Shown in pieces: positions 24,799 to 37,331 of a stretch of DNA of 64,000 bases. The DNA comes from Pomacea canaliculata (Eukaryota > Mollusca > Gastropoda > Architaenioglossa > Ampullariidae). Positions within the stretch are counted from its first letter, which is position 1; each line of letters starts with the position of its first letter. A model generated the notes under the pieces. It had not been told where the DNA came from. It searched no databases and saw only the letters and a list, made by a program, of their open reading frames with translations. Location: assembly GCF_003073045.1 (NCBI RefSeq), contig NC_037598.1, forward strand, positions 9,789,543 through 9,853,542, in the 5' to 3' direction. The translations under genes were made by a program, and so were the position numbers.

Positions 24799-24995
24799 TT
24801 AAGCTATACGAGCACTGTCATGGTTGACTGATTCTACAGGAAAGAGGTTCCACTGAGCAGTCTGGCAGTCTTTAGAGGAGAGATAGATAACTATCAGAAC
24901 AGCCAGCCCTGTCAACAAGGAGCTGATCAAAAGGACCACGGATAGCTTGTTGGTGTATTTGATGGGAAAGTGCTTCCCCCCGCTGTGGTTTCGCA
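24799..24995 (-). CDS. Candidate terminal exon encoding a C-terminal membrane segment
   Basis: On the minus strand a good acceptor (TTTGTCTCCTTCTAG) is followed by an open frame of 64 codons to a TAA stop. The exon would start after two bases of a split codon. It encodes RNHSGGKHFPIKYTNKLS, a 20-residue hydrophobic stretch VVLLISSLLTGLAVLIVIYL typical of a single transmembrane helix, and a 20-residue polar tail. Lys and Tyr precede the helix and Ser-Ser-Lys-Asp follows. No homologous family was recognised. No convincing upstream exon was found between 25 and 36 kb, and no poly(A) signal lies immediately downstream. It could be a real 3' exon of an unidentified gene, a relic, or chance. Confidence 0.3.
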
Positions 24996-26906
24996 CTAGA
25001 AGGAGACAAAGCGGGGGGAATAAACTAGAGTACCTGGAGCAAACTTCCAGTAGTCAGCCCTGTTTAAAAAAATGTCATCTCAGAAAGGTCTGACCCTAGA
25101 GGTGACATGGACTCAGGACCTTGTGGTACCGACAACACTGGATACATCCCTTACTCGACATGATTATCTGTGGCCTACAATGACTTGTAACTCGAGAACC
25201 AACGTGAAAAATCAGCAGACATTTCTATGTAGTAATACAATACTATCACTAATATGCTTAGAGTGTATGTTCGTTCACGTATTTAATATTTTTGGTTGAA
25301 AATTCTTTCTTGTGTTTTCATTTTTATTTATTTTTGCGTTGTTTCCTCTTAGTTCTTTGTCTTTTAGTTGCTTTTTTGATGTGAAGTAAGAATGACTTGA
25401 CAACAACGGCGCCTTGTGAGATGTCTCCACCACCACCACCACCACCCGCAAAATGTCGTTCCCCACCTCAGTCACGCAAAACGGAGGTTACGCTATTTAA
25501 AACAAGCAACAGTCATCTCGTGTCCCAGGAACAAGCAAGGGAATTTATGAGCTCGGGTTAAAGGATTATGAGAATAGGTGAGGTAACAAAGCGGCCGTTA
25601 CACACAAAGGCCGACATAAAATATGGGTCTCATTCATCAGCCATGCAACACCGAAACAAGACCAAAAAAAAATAAAAATAAAAAATACAGTAAAGCCAGC
25701 TCGCTGGGAGAGAATTATCTAGCATTAACGAAAGTCTTTCTTCTGGGTTATAAATATTTTCAGAACCTGTTTATTGCGGAAGTCGTTTTACATTTGTGTC
25801 TGAAATCTTCATGAGAATGATTCTAGCTCTGTACCCTAGCTCAAAAATCTTCATGATAGGAAACGGAAGCGAAAAGGCTCTCGAAAACATTCGAAATTTA
25901 AAAAAAAAATTAAAACATGCTTGAATAGAATGATGTATAAAGTTGGAACGTGTAGCTCTAAACAAAGAAACGAATGAAGCTGAATATAAATATATATGGC
26001 TGAAAGCAGAATCAATAGTGTTCCTCAAAAATAAACTATATATATATGTGAGTTGTACAGACCGACTGGTCGTGAATGTTTGTTGAGGAGGAAAAATGTG
26101 TATGACATCATTGTCTTCCTTCATTCCCAGCCTCACTTCTGTAACCGACTCACCTCTGGCTTGGCATTGCAAAGTTAATACAGACTATCTTGTGAAGAGA
26201 GAATCAGCCAATGAGAAAGGTAGAAACGCAAAAGTAAAGATAACATAACGAACATGGAGGAACATGGAGGAAATTCCGCCTTGAAACCCTAGACTTACAT
26301 CACAGAAGTGTGTGCTGGGAATGGTCTGCCATTGCATTTATGACGAGTGAAGGCTGTGTGTGTGTGTGAGTGTGGCGAGGTGTCTGGGAAAACATTTGCT
26401 TGCATATGAGTCTATCTCCAGGACGGACTAACCCTTCCCCTCCCCTCCTCTCCCCTCCCCTGCCAACCGCCGTTCCCATCGTTTCCTAACATCTATCTTT
26501 CCTCATTAGCAGGGACAACTGTTGTCATACCACATCGAGCGACTTTCACCAAATTATTTGAGCACGTGTTGCTATTCGAAGTGATTTCCATGCAAAACTC
26601 CAGCTGCATACCAGATCATCTTCGTACCAAAGTAGGAAACCATCTCTAAAGTCAAACAAAACGATTCAACTTCTGTAAATTAGAGAGAGAGAGAACGTGC
26701 ATTTTCCCACGAACTTCCTGCGGATTTCTCAAAAGTATAGCATCCCATTGCTTAGGTATTTTCGCTCAGATTAGCTTAAGACCATTGTTAAATCGGACAA
26801 AGATGGATCAAGTCCGGCAAAAGTTTCTACATAACAACACATAAATAAGTTTGCCGAACTTGGTCAAATATTCATCCAAATTTGTCCGCTTTAAGAACGG
26901 GTAGTG

Positions 26907-26908
26907 CA

Positions 26909-26946
<38 letters not shown>

Positions 26947-27038
26947 CAACAAAAACAACACAAACAAACGACAACAAAACAAACGACAACAAAACAACAA
27001 AACAAACACGACAACAACAACAACAACAACAACAACAC
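26907..27038 (+). repeat. (CAA)n microsatellite, two blocks with degenerate middle
   Basis: A pure CAA-triplet run at about 26909-26944 and another at 27011-27037 flank an A/C-rich stretch built of CAA, CAAA and CGACAA variants. The poly-Gln or poly-Val frames across it are artefacts of the repeat. Confidence 0.9.
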
Positions 27039-28267
27039 CGTTGCTCTATCGTCATGTAATGGAGATATGATGTGCTGCTAGCCTGTCTCACAAACAGTGC
27101 CAATGTGAGACCGTTACCATGGCAACTTGGTCCTGCACTCGCGTCAACAGTGATGGGAAGTAACGGGGCTACGTCTTCACGCATGGAGGCACATAATTTG
27201 ATGGTATGATTAATTAGTTATTAATTAATTTTTTAATGCACAGAAGGATGCGCAACGTGGTGTGGCAGTAACATTTTCACCAAGGATACAAGTGCAGCTG
27301 TTCCCGGATGTCAAATCATCGTAATCATGAAGGTTGTGTTTATGTGTGCTGGCATATTGATTGTCGCTCTTATTTATTTTATTGTTTGAAGTCCAATGAC
27401 ACAACACACACCCGCTCTCGTGTACATGCTGGCAATTTCACGCCCTATCTATCTCTTTCTCTCTCACACACTGGTATCTCTCTTATCATCATTTAAAAGT
27501 TTTGCTCTGCCTACTGTGTGACAAGTCCTGCAGGTTGGCTGCGAATCGTTACATCACCAGGTGTCGTCACTAACTTTGTTTTTTCCTGACCTCTCGCCTC
27601 GGGGTCAAGAGATCCTTCAAACGGTGTCTGGGTGAGTGAGAGAGGAGGTGTACATATGTACATATTGCGTGGTTTGACACTCACGGGATAGTGCGTGCGT
27701 GTGTCTGCGTGCGTGTATGCGTGCGTGTGTGCGTACCATGAGTAGAAATAGTTCCCCAGCCAGTCCCCAGAATGCTGAGAACGATGACACAGCGCATGTT
27801 TGTACAGAGGATTACAAGATCTCTCGTATCCTGATGAGTGCACCTGTACCTTGGTGTGTCTTTGTCACAACTGTTAGGTCTGTTGTTGTTATGGATACTA
27901 CAGCCGCTATCACCACCACCTTTCCTTTACCCCCTCCCCCACCTCAGGTAGATGTTGATCTTTGTTATTGGCAACATCCTCCTCCTCATCATCATGGTCA
28001 TTAATATAAAAGTAGACGACCAACACGCAGATGAAACAGCTTGTACATTTCCTGTTGGTAACAACTTCGTCCCAGACATCTGTTATCACCATTCGTTTGA
28101 AAAATAAGTCAACAGTTTAGCATTAACTCACAAAGAAAAACAGAGTATGTTGACAGAGACGTCTCCTAGGTTACAAGACACCGACAGCGGGCCGGAACCT
28201 GGTATCCGCATTTTAAAAGGAAACGCTAGTCAAATCGAATTTAGTTTGGGTTGGGTCGTGCAGAGAT

Positions 28268-28289
28268 TTGTTGTTGTTGTTGTTGTTGT
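28268..28289 (+). repeat. (TTG)n microsatellite
   Basis: Seven consecutive TTG/GTT triplets. Confidence 0.9.
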
Positions 28290-31200
28290 AGTTATTTTAT
28301 CAGTTACAATGTTTATCAAAAAAACCTGTTGAGCTTTACAAGGAAACTTTTTCTTATTAATTCCCACATTTCCCTCAGAGAATCTTTAGTATAGCGGTTA
28401 ATAAATTAAAAAAGCAAGGTGACATCACAAAACCTTCTTGTTACATCTCAGACACACACACACACAAACACAAAGGCATTATTGCATACTCGGATAACAA
28501 GTTCTGTCTCAGATCATTCAATCTTATTCTCTGAACTGAATATCGAATGGACGCCATTAACCTCTCCATGCTCTATATTCTACATGTCTTCTTACAGGTA
28601 CAAACATATCATTTATCTCTTTAGTCTTCTTACGGCTCAATACATATCTCGGACACCTACATTGCTTCAAGATTAGAACCATACATGCATACCTGAACTC
28701 AGAGCACTAAAAGTACAAGGTGACCTCAACATACCTACTTTTCTTATCGTCGGTTTGCCTATACGTCGAAGATATTTTTGGCCATCACAAGATTTCTCCC
28801 TACCTCCCTCTCCACAGCTCCCCTCCCTATACCTCCGTTCCTCCCGTCGAACCACTAATGTGTTGACATAAACTTTTGGCCAAATTTGTCACCGGCATTT
28901 GTCAAAATATTCTCGGAGGATTTTCATTGCAAATTACTGACGAAATTACACGGCAAACTTACAGCCCGGACCCGGTGTCTCGTTCCTCGTCTCGATTCTT
29001 GCAATTGAAGGAGCTTTGTGCAAGCGCTTGCAACTGCGCCCCGATACTGCACGTGCAAGCACCGCTCCTCGTGACTAGCATTTCAGTGTTTACTCAGAGA
29101 AAACGATAGGCGATTCCGTTTTCAAGGCCGGGTACGAGTGCCGGCCGCGGGTGCAGGGCACGCCCTTCTTAATCTATCCTTCCTTCCCTTGCACAGATGC
29201 ACGCATAGGAGAACACACAGCTTTACATGCACGCTGAAACCACACTCACTCACACACACAGGTTTGCACATGCAAAAACCGTTATTAACACACACCTGCA
29301 AAACGCAAACGCCTTAAATGGAAAGTAAAACCGTGGCCTGGATATTGTAAACCGCTGTGCGATCAACGTTGAGACGTGGTGAGCAATTTTTTTTTCTTCT
29401 TCTTCTTTTGAACGCTGGAGGTGACTGGCCGAGTGATGGCCTTCCCCTTCCCTCCCACTCCCTCGTCCCAGAAATGACACGTCAGCGTGGTGTGACCTCT
29501 TTCTGGCTCACGTGCTTCCTGTTCACTGTACACCTGCGATCATTACCTGCGCAACGATGGTGCGCTGCGTGAGTGTACATAATTGCTTCATGTTTGTCTG
29601 TAGATGAAAAAAAAAAAACAAACCCACACAACTCTTTCCAGTGACATTTCTGTTTCCATTCTTTTTCAAAAAACAAAAACAAAACCCTGTTCTCCTGTGT
29701 TTCACCATCACCAACCGTCACCACCGCTAGGCTGGCGTTGTGGCTCTGGCGTCGGTGGTGCAGTCTAGCGGGGATGTGAAGGGAAACACAGCAGGACCGC
29801 TTCCATCACTTGTTTTGTGTCAGGTGCCATCACCTGGCGAAATGTTGACGATTATCGGCTGGCTGGCGCATGCGCTCTCGAAGCAGAGAGAGAGAGAGAG
29901 AAAGAAAAAAGAAAAAAACCCCGCACGTGCAATCTGAGGTATGTCGTGTGTCACGATTTTTACTAGAAGGATGGTGGCTACACCACCGAGCAGTTCTTGT
30001 TACCCATAATGCATTTCATCGGAGTCGGATACACAAAAAAGATGCACAGGGATTTGTTTGACAAGGAGAGAACGAACTTCGAAAAGGCCACCTCAGGTCC
30101 CACCCTCCTCCCCCAACGTTTTATTTTAGTGTTATCGGAAATCTGTTACACAAAAGGCATCATAAGACTACGGATTTCCAAAAAAAAAAAAAAAAAAAAA
30201 AAAGACTGAAAGGTCGAAGGTGAATGAAGTAAAATGTCAAAGATTTACTTTCGGGTTCGGTTGCAGGATATTGTGCGTACAAGTATCTGGAGCCCCCGAC
30301 CAAGCTTTGAAACTGGTGGGGGATCATTTTATGGAGTGGAGATGGGAACGATGGTAACCAGGAGGGAGAAGACACATAACGACACATGCTGGTTCTGACA
30401 CACGTGCACGCTCAGGTATTCACACACACAAACGCATGCGCACGGGCAGAAACGCGAACTCATCGCACAATCGATGATTGCATAAACGTCTCGCATTTGA
30501 ACAACTTCACAGAGACATCGTCCAAGTCTGAATCTTCTTTTAAGGCCAAACATTTACCATCTACATCACTGAACTGTCTTTTTTGCTGGTTTAAACTAGT
30601 TCACTGACTTCTTTTTTTTTTTTTTGGGGTGAGATGAAAATTTTGTCCTGCGTGTTTACCACGCGGGGATAGACTACTTCCTATTGTTAACACTTAACCC
30701 TCTCGTGCTTGTCCTGTATTCAGTTTCGTGAAGAGGCACGGATGCGTCACGGTTCAGTGCCAAGTGTTTTTCCTTGTAATCATGTTACAGCTACATGTCA
30801 CACGAAGCCTTTTCAACCCAAGTCCTGGTTTACAAGCACGACAAGAGCGACACAACAACGACGACAACACAACAAATAAGACACAGCACGCGGCGCAGAT
30901 AACAGTTTTTATCGCCGTGCATTGTCGCTCAACGCCCTGTGCCAACACGATAACGAATGAAGGAATTGTTTAATACACAACAAAGGACACAGTTAAAAAT
31001 ATGAACGAACCATATGACAGTACAGAAGAGCTTTGCCAAATATTTGTCCCTTTGTTCGGTTAAGATTAACCTATAAACTTAGTGTTTAGTTTGGGGTAGG
31101 GGACAAAAATAAGAAGCTTTAGAGGTTATAGACTTTATCTTCAGATAAGTAGACCTTTAAAAAACTGACTTATTTCAGAAATACCTCGTTTAACTAGGAA

Positions 31201-32982
31201 ACTCTCTATTCTCTATTCGCCACAGAGTAACCTGGACATCATTAAGCTTTTAATAGTGTCATGGTGACTAGCAATCTGTTGGCTCGTTTGTAATCCTGTG
31301 AGCATAGAGCTCGTCTCCACACGGGGATATGCACTTTGTGAATTCAATAATACTTTACATTTGCACGTGTTTTGATTGCGGCGACTGTGCAAGCCACGGT
31401 GTGATCAAACTGGTTGTGTGTGCGCGTGCGTACGTTTTGTTTCCAGCACTGTTATCTGCGACTGTCCTCTAAAAGAAAGAAAGAAAAAAAAAGGCAAGTT
31501 TCCTCTTTCATGTGGAATACACTTTATCCATGTGATAGATGTCTTTGTGGGGGGTCATCTGATCATCAGGTCTGATTTGCTTTATTTGAGATTGGCTGGG
31601 AAATAAGGATATGGCATTTCGAAATCTTTGCAAAGTGTCTTTGCACACACAGAGAGAGCATACACCGACCCAGTTTCAAAGTTAGGAACACCCTGCCGAA
31701 ACAATGGCCAAGCTCTACCAGAAGGCATCGCCCATATTTGAAGGACCGACTGTGCTTTTAGCAGGGCCTACCCCTACCAAACTCTCCGGAGCGTCAACTT
31801 GAAGAAGCAATGATCGATCTGGAGGATTCCGGTGGTTAACCAACCTCCCATTCGAACTGTCCCTCTCCCAGTTTTCTAGTTACCGGTAATGACAGACTTA
31901 AATTCAACTCCTGAAGCGTCCTGCTGGGTATATTTGAGTGTTGTCATTAAAAAAGCAACAGGTGTGTCGTGGACCGATGGAGGATGTTTATTTTATTTGT
32001 GTACGTGTGTGTGTGTGTGCGTGTTGTTGAGGGGGTTCAGGTCTCCCGAATTTCGTCCACGTACCGACAAGAAAAAATGTAGGTTATCAGCCTCGAGCGG
32101 CGGTCGATGTCCTGTTAATGTTCTCGAGGTTTGCAGCCATTAGAGACTGTGTGTGTGTGTGCACTTACGTCTGTACAAAGTTCTCAATCCACGCCGATCG
32201 CGAGAAGGCTTTAGCATGCTTTACGATGACGTAAAAAAAGTGTAGCCCTCAGCAATAAATAATACATACACCTGTTCGTGAGATTCATGCGAGTGAAAGA
32301 AATTGCCTTTCAACAATATCGACTTGTCCCAATGTCGTTGCTGCCATTTTTTTTTTCTCCAATCTTCTCCAGATTTTATATTTCCGGCGTGTGAGATATT
32401 GTCTTTCTATTTGCTTCCCTGCTGTAAGCCACAATGAACATAAAAACACGAGCGAACATTCATGGACATTTTAAAAAGTAAGAACGGATAACAACTTTCG
32501 TCGACTTAAAAAAACAACTCAGATTATTATGTATTATCATCATCCTACAAGATGTAATCCAGGAGAATTAGAAGCTTCGGGGGCTACACCACTCGGCAAA
32601 TCTGTCGCGTTGTTCTCGGTAAAAGCAGGGCACATCAAGCAAGTCCTCTTTTTTTGTGGATGTTAAAAGCAACACACAAAACAGTCTATAAAACAAATTT
32701 TGGCACCTTCCCTGCCTCGCCCGCTCTCGAACCTGCTCCCTTCCCATGTTAACGAGCGCACAATACGCAGCCAGGACGTCAACTGTACCGCGTGACCCCG
32801 CGCGCAGATGTGGATGTCATGCGTGCTTAACACACGATACTACCGAAGAAAGCAGTCAACATTTCCCACCCCACAAACTGCTGCTTTTCATACGCAGATG
32901 TAAATTAGCCCCAGAACTACGTTTTTAAAAAAAAAAAAATCCCATATCTGACATCTTCAGATTTTCGCGCAAACTTACGAAA

Positions 32983-33007
32983 AACACACACACGCGCGCG
33001 CGCGCAC
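32983..33007 (+). repeat. (CA)n(CG)n alternating purine-pyrimidine tract
   Basis: A CA repeat passes directly into eight or more CG dinucleotides. Strict purine-pyrimidine alternation makes this a strong Z-DNA-forming candidate. A CpG run this long is unusual if germline CpG methylation is active. Confidence 0.85.
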
Positions 33008-34755
33008 TGTGTGGAATATTTTTTTTCCAATTACCAATGTCACATTTTGAAATAATTTCCATCTGCTATCTCTCTAGTACTTTCCTCAAAGCCACACGCA
33101 CAATCTGCCCTGTACCCCTCCACACCACCAGCAAACACATTCAAACAAACAAGAAGCCACTTGTACAGTTAATATCACCCAACTATTTGATGTTTTCTGA
33201 CTAAACCTCGCGTGCCGCCGATAAAACGTATCGACTATTGTAATTAAGTTCCCAGAAAAAAATCGAAGCTCCGACACTAGTTACCTCCAACTCGCTCCCT
33301 GCCGGTGTTGTTATTCTCAGCATTGTTCTACATCTGTGTTTGGTAATGCAAGCGGCCTTGGGTCGGACAGAAAAAAGAACAGAGAGGAAAAAAAAAAATC
33401 CCAAACAAATCACTGGTAAATAAAATCGTCCCACGATATTGTTCTTCGCATCATGGTGTTAGACAAATTACTATCGACCTCGACTTATTCTTTTTAAATA
33501 TAAATTTAACTTCTTACTTGTCGACAATTCGCTTTCAGCTTCTCATCGGACTGAGGAGAGGAGACCCCTGCAACAGATAAGCCCCTTGGTTCTCGCCTAG
33601 TCTTGAATGCTGTATACATTGCTAACCTATTCAATCATGTTCTGTATTTAAATAACTTCTTTACAAGCGTTCTCAATTGGCAGAGGGTTTTGAGCAACCG
33701 TTATAGAAAACAGAAACAAGAGAACATGCACACGGAAGTCACCAAAACATGAAAACACCTTTGCCACCATTTTATGACTACGGTTCCAGGTGTACAACAG
33801 CATCTGTGGAGTCCTTACACCACTTTGAAACTGCGGAAACCAGACACTTTCTGTGAGTTCCCCAACTGCCCAGGGCAGACTTTCTCTTCATAACTACGGC
33901 CCCAGGAATAACCAGGTTATTTGAAGTCATCCCTCGTAAGTATTGAGCAAGTCCCTGGGTACCCGGATTACCAATGCTGATGTGGTGCAGCGCAATGGTG
34001 TGGGTTACTTCTTGATGCAGAAGGGATAAGCAGGAGATGCAAAAACAAACACAAAACATACTGCTGAAAAAGCAATACTATCCTCTGCCGGACGTGTGTG
34101 AACAGATAAGTTTGGACTATGACTCCATCACTGCTTCCTTCCCTGTATCGTTATTATCGCGAACAATACGTGGACACACTCTCATAATTGTGCAATGGGG
34201 TTGCTTTATCTTGAATCACCCAGTGTCATGTTTAGAGGACGGTCTGTATCTATACATACAAAATGTAATAACTTGTGATGTTCCGGGGACTCCAAACAGC
34301 GCGACTTTTACAACAGAAACAAAATTACTCACAAAAATAATTTTGGGATATGGTGAGTTGAGTTTGAATCCAGAAACAAAGTCACACCTGCAATAACTAT
34401 TTTGTCGGTGGGAAAGGGAGAGAACATCCTAGTTAGCAAATTCACACAAAGTTTTATTCTAACCGCTCACTGGTTCAAGCCAAAATAGCAATTGTTATTA
34501 TTTTATTGGTAGCCGCAAGCAAGTTCACTGGCCTTGCACACAAAGTGTCGTCCCTTAAAAAAAACACACACCAAAATTAGCATGTGACATAAAACTACTT
34601 TTACCGGTCACCTACTGATCTACAACTTATTGACGTGAGTTACAACAGAGCTTGCTGAAGCCGCCATGGCCAACAAATAGTAATAAGTTTATGTAATGGT
34701 AATGCTATATGAGCCAGCCTGGAGCTTGACCACCTGACAATAGCTAATACAGTTG

Positions 34756-34803
34756 AAACAAACAAACAAACAAACAAACAAACAAACAAACAAACAAACA
34801 AAA
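34756..34803 (+). repeat. (AAAC)n microsatellite, 12 units
   Basis: Twelve uninterrupted tetranucleotide units, likely polymorphic in length. The minus-strand reading gives a Cys-Leu-Phe-Val periodic peptide, which is an artefact. Confidence 0.95.
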
Positions 34804-35497
34804 TGCAACTTTGACAGTTTATGAGAAATAGGAAAACACAACGGCAGGACACTCCAAGCTATCTTACGAATACCAACATGGCGGCTTGTAACTTCAATCG
34901 GAGCCAGCCATTGTCTATCTAGTTTCGGTTTAACTTATATAACTGTAGATACACATTACGGAGGAGGCAGCTGCTAGAGCAACAGTTTGACTATTGAGGA
35001 AACCTGTTTCCACAAGAGGTATCCGATCCCATGTTTTAAAAGATTTTTCAAAACTTAGAAACAAATATCGATTCACAAGAACCTGACATTTCCGAGAGAT
35101 GGAGAGAACGAGAGACAATGCGACCGAGGGGGTGGAGCGGGGCGGATGAAAAGAGATTCTGTGCAAACAACAAATGCTGAGCCACTACCACGAGAGAGAG
35201 ATTCGGGAAGAATGGCGAAGACAGTTTACTTGAAAGCATTTGTTTTTCATTTTTAAAGCGAAAAACAGAATATGGATATCACTTTAAATGCCAAGGTCAG
35301 ACCTATGCCCTTTCCGTGGTCAGATCTATGGCTGTTGTTTGGAAGTTACCTACTGTCATGTAGACATAAACCGTAACCTTGCCACACACCGATGTAGGCA
35401 ATAAAAACAACTGTCAACCTGGCGCCGACAACACAAGCGAAAATCAAGGCGTGGTTGCACGACAAGAGAAGAGTTAAATCCATAACAGCATCAACAC

Positions 35498-35517
35498 CAG
35501 CAGCAGCAGCAGCAGCA
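35498..35517 (+). repeat. (CAG)n microsatellite
   Basis: Six to seven CAG triplets next to a GC-rich patch. They read as poly-Ala on the minus strand in a fortuitous open frame. Confidence 0.85.
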
Positions 35518-36784
35518 ACCACCGCGACTAATGTGCGCGCGCATGTCCTGGCGCTTAGCGTGGCGCCACGCGCATGATCACCCAAAGGAACTAGGAGGGC
35601 GCGATCTGTGCGCGAGAGTTGCACGGCGGGGCTCGACACGGACGCACCTCCCTTCCCACATTGCGTGGCTTCATGCATTCTACGCACCCCCTGCGACTGC
35701 CGCAGCACTAGGATTCGCAATAAACAGGTGAATGCCAGCGAAGAAAACAAAAAATAACACGACTGAAAGAGCCGGAAGGCAACTTTGTCTATAACATTCC
35801 TCTGACGACGAGCTTTTCTATTTCCTCTCAGCAAAAGAGAAGTTGATTTTTCTTTAAATCGGAAAGGACAAAAATCGCAGAATGCTACGAACAAAGATAA
35901 TATAAAAATTAATCAGCCAGTCTACTTCAGTCAACGCACATAATGTAAACACTCATCTCTTCTGGACAAGGAAATGCTCTACTTCTAATGTCCATATCAG
36001 AACAGGAAACGTCGCTTCGATATCAAGCCTCTCATCAAAATATTGTTTACGGATATGATCAGAAAAAAATCGGTGGAGCAGAAGAGTTAAAGAACGAATA
36101 AACGAGCCAAAGAAAGAATGAAAGAAATTTTTATCGTATCCTGAAACGTGTCAAAATAAAATTTTTTAAAAAGGCAAAATCGAGAGCTTGGCACAGAGAC
36201 GGAGGAGGCTGTTAGTACATGGAGGATGATGGGAGTTGGTGGTGGGGTACATAAACAGCGACTGGAAGACGAGCAGGCTGTAGCATGCTCCGATCAATGA
36301 GGCCAGGCGCTGTCACGACTCGACTGCATCTTGGCCTGCCAGCTCCTCAGTCGCGACTAGCAAGCCATTGCACAGCGCCGAAAGGTCGGAAGGCAGCAGA
36401 ACGTCAATGATTTACCTGTGTTTGACGGGAAAACTTCCTGATCGCGTCACGGTTCTTCTCTTTACAAGAAACACACACACAAAAGCTGCAGAAGCAGTAG
36501 ATAAAGACGAAGAAAACCATGTTCTGCTCGATATTAAACAGAACTTGGCAACCTCCTGCAAAATGACATTAGAAATCCATTGGATGACTGCACAAAACAT
36601 CGGCAATCCACAAAGGTATGGGAGGAAGGGGTGGAGGGGGTAAGTCGGTGGGGGATACTTTCATCATTGTCTCCCTTATTTTCATTGACGTTTTCCTCAC
36701 TTGCCAGAGCACTCGTGAATTGTACAGCACCAACAAACCACTGCCAGGTTTTCCACAAAGCCATTGATGCTATAAATGGTTTTT

Positions 36785-36798
36785 TTTATTGTTTTATT
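36785..36798 (-). terminator. Two overlapping poly(A) signals for SAMTOR
   Basis: On the minus strand two AATAAA hexamers (36793-36798 and 36785-36790) lie about 190-205 nt downstream of the SAMTOR stop codon. They are the closest canonical signals and predict a short 3' UTR ending near 36770. Confidence 0.65.
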
Positions 36799-36988
36799 CT
36801 TTGTCAGTACATTACAATGTTTTCCTTTGTAGGTGCATTGGTTTTATAATGTTTTACTTTGTAAATACAATGACGTTGCACATAATTACATGTACAAAGG
36901 ATTTTTTTAAAACGCTGTAGCTACATTGGAGCCCATGCGGTGCGTTTTAAAAATAAATAATTAAATAACAACGTGGATTTAGCTATTG

Positions 36989-37331
36989 TCACTGAAAATT
37001 AAAAGAGTGGCTCGCCGCAGTCCTCGGGAACGAACGCCGGCAACTCGCCCACGTCCGCTGAAAGAACTCCTGCGCCTCGCACTCGTCCTGCAGGAACGGA
37101 TCACGTGACCGCTCCGCTGCCCTCTCCTCCGCAGCGTCGGCCAGGTCCTGCGGGATGTACAGCAAGTCTGGCGTGACGTCACCCACCAGCAGGCTGGGCG
37201 GCGCGGCGGGTCGTGTCTTGCGGAAGGCCAAGCAGTGCAAGTGCTCGTCCTTGACATAGCGCCACCTGCTGAAGCCCATGGACTCGATGGCCTTCTTCCA
37301 GCTTCTCATCATCGGGGCGTTGCGGTGCTGG
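36989..37331 (-). CDS. BMT2: SAMTOR coding exon 5 (C-terminal part and stop)
   Basis: Acceptor GTCCACAG; the first base completes a Ser codon. It encodes [20 protein letters not shown], aligning with human NRHAMMMKSWKIAIESLGF, then [14 protein letters not shown] and LLYIPQDL, followed by a Glu/Arg-rich variable tail. The stop is TGA at 36991-36989. The tail is GC-rich compared with the surrounding intron. Confidence 0.95.

Larger units (their letters stand above)
24996..36769. other. Gene-poor intergenic sequence rich in microsatellites
   Basis: No gene was supported in this 11.8-kb stretch. It holds CCA triplets (25425-25446), a (GT)n near 26357, C-rich runs (26432-26462), AG and GT tracts, a 24-nt A-run (30180-30203) and the separately listed simple repeats. 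A GC-rich patch at 35520-35720 contains the perfect 14-bp palindrome GCGTGGCGCCACGC (35558-35571). Open frames of up to 182 codons here overlap on opposite strands and look fortuitous. Confidence 0.4.

Noticed and set aside
26907..27038. Poly-Gln or poly-Val coding region
   Set aside because: It is a CAA-triplet microsatellite open in several frames on both strands.
35346..35894. 182-codon open frame on the minus strand
   Set aside because: It is the longest uninterrupted frame in the intergenic desert, but it runs over a CAG repeat (poly-Ala) and a GC-rich patch, overlaps an open frame on the other strand, and contains no recognisable motif.
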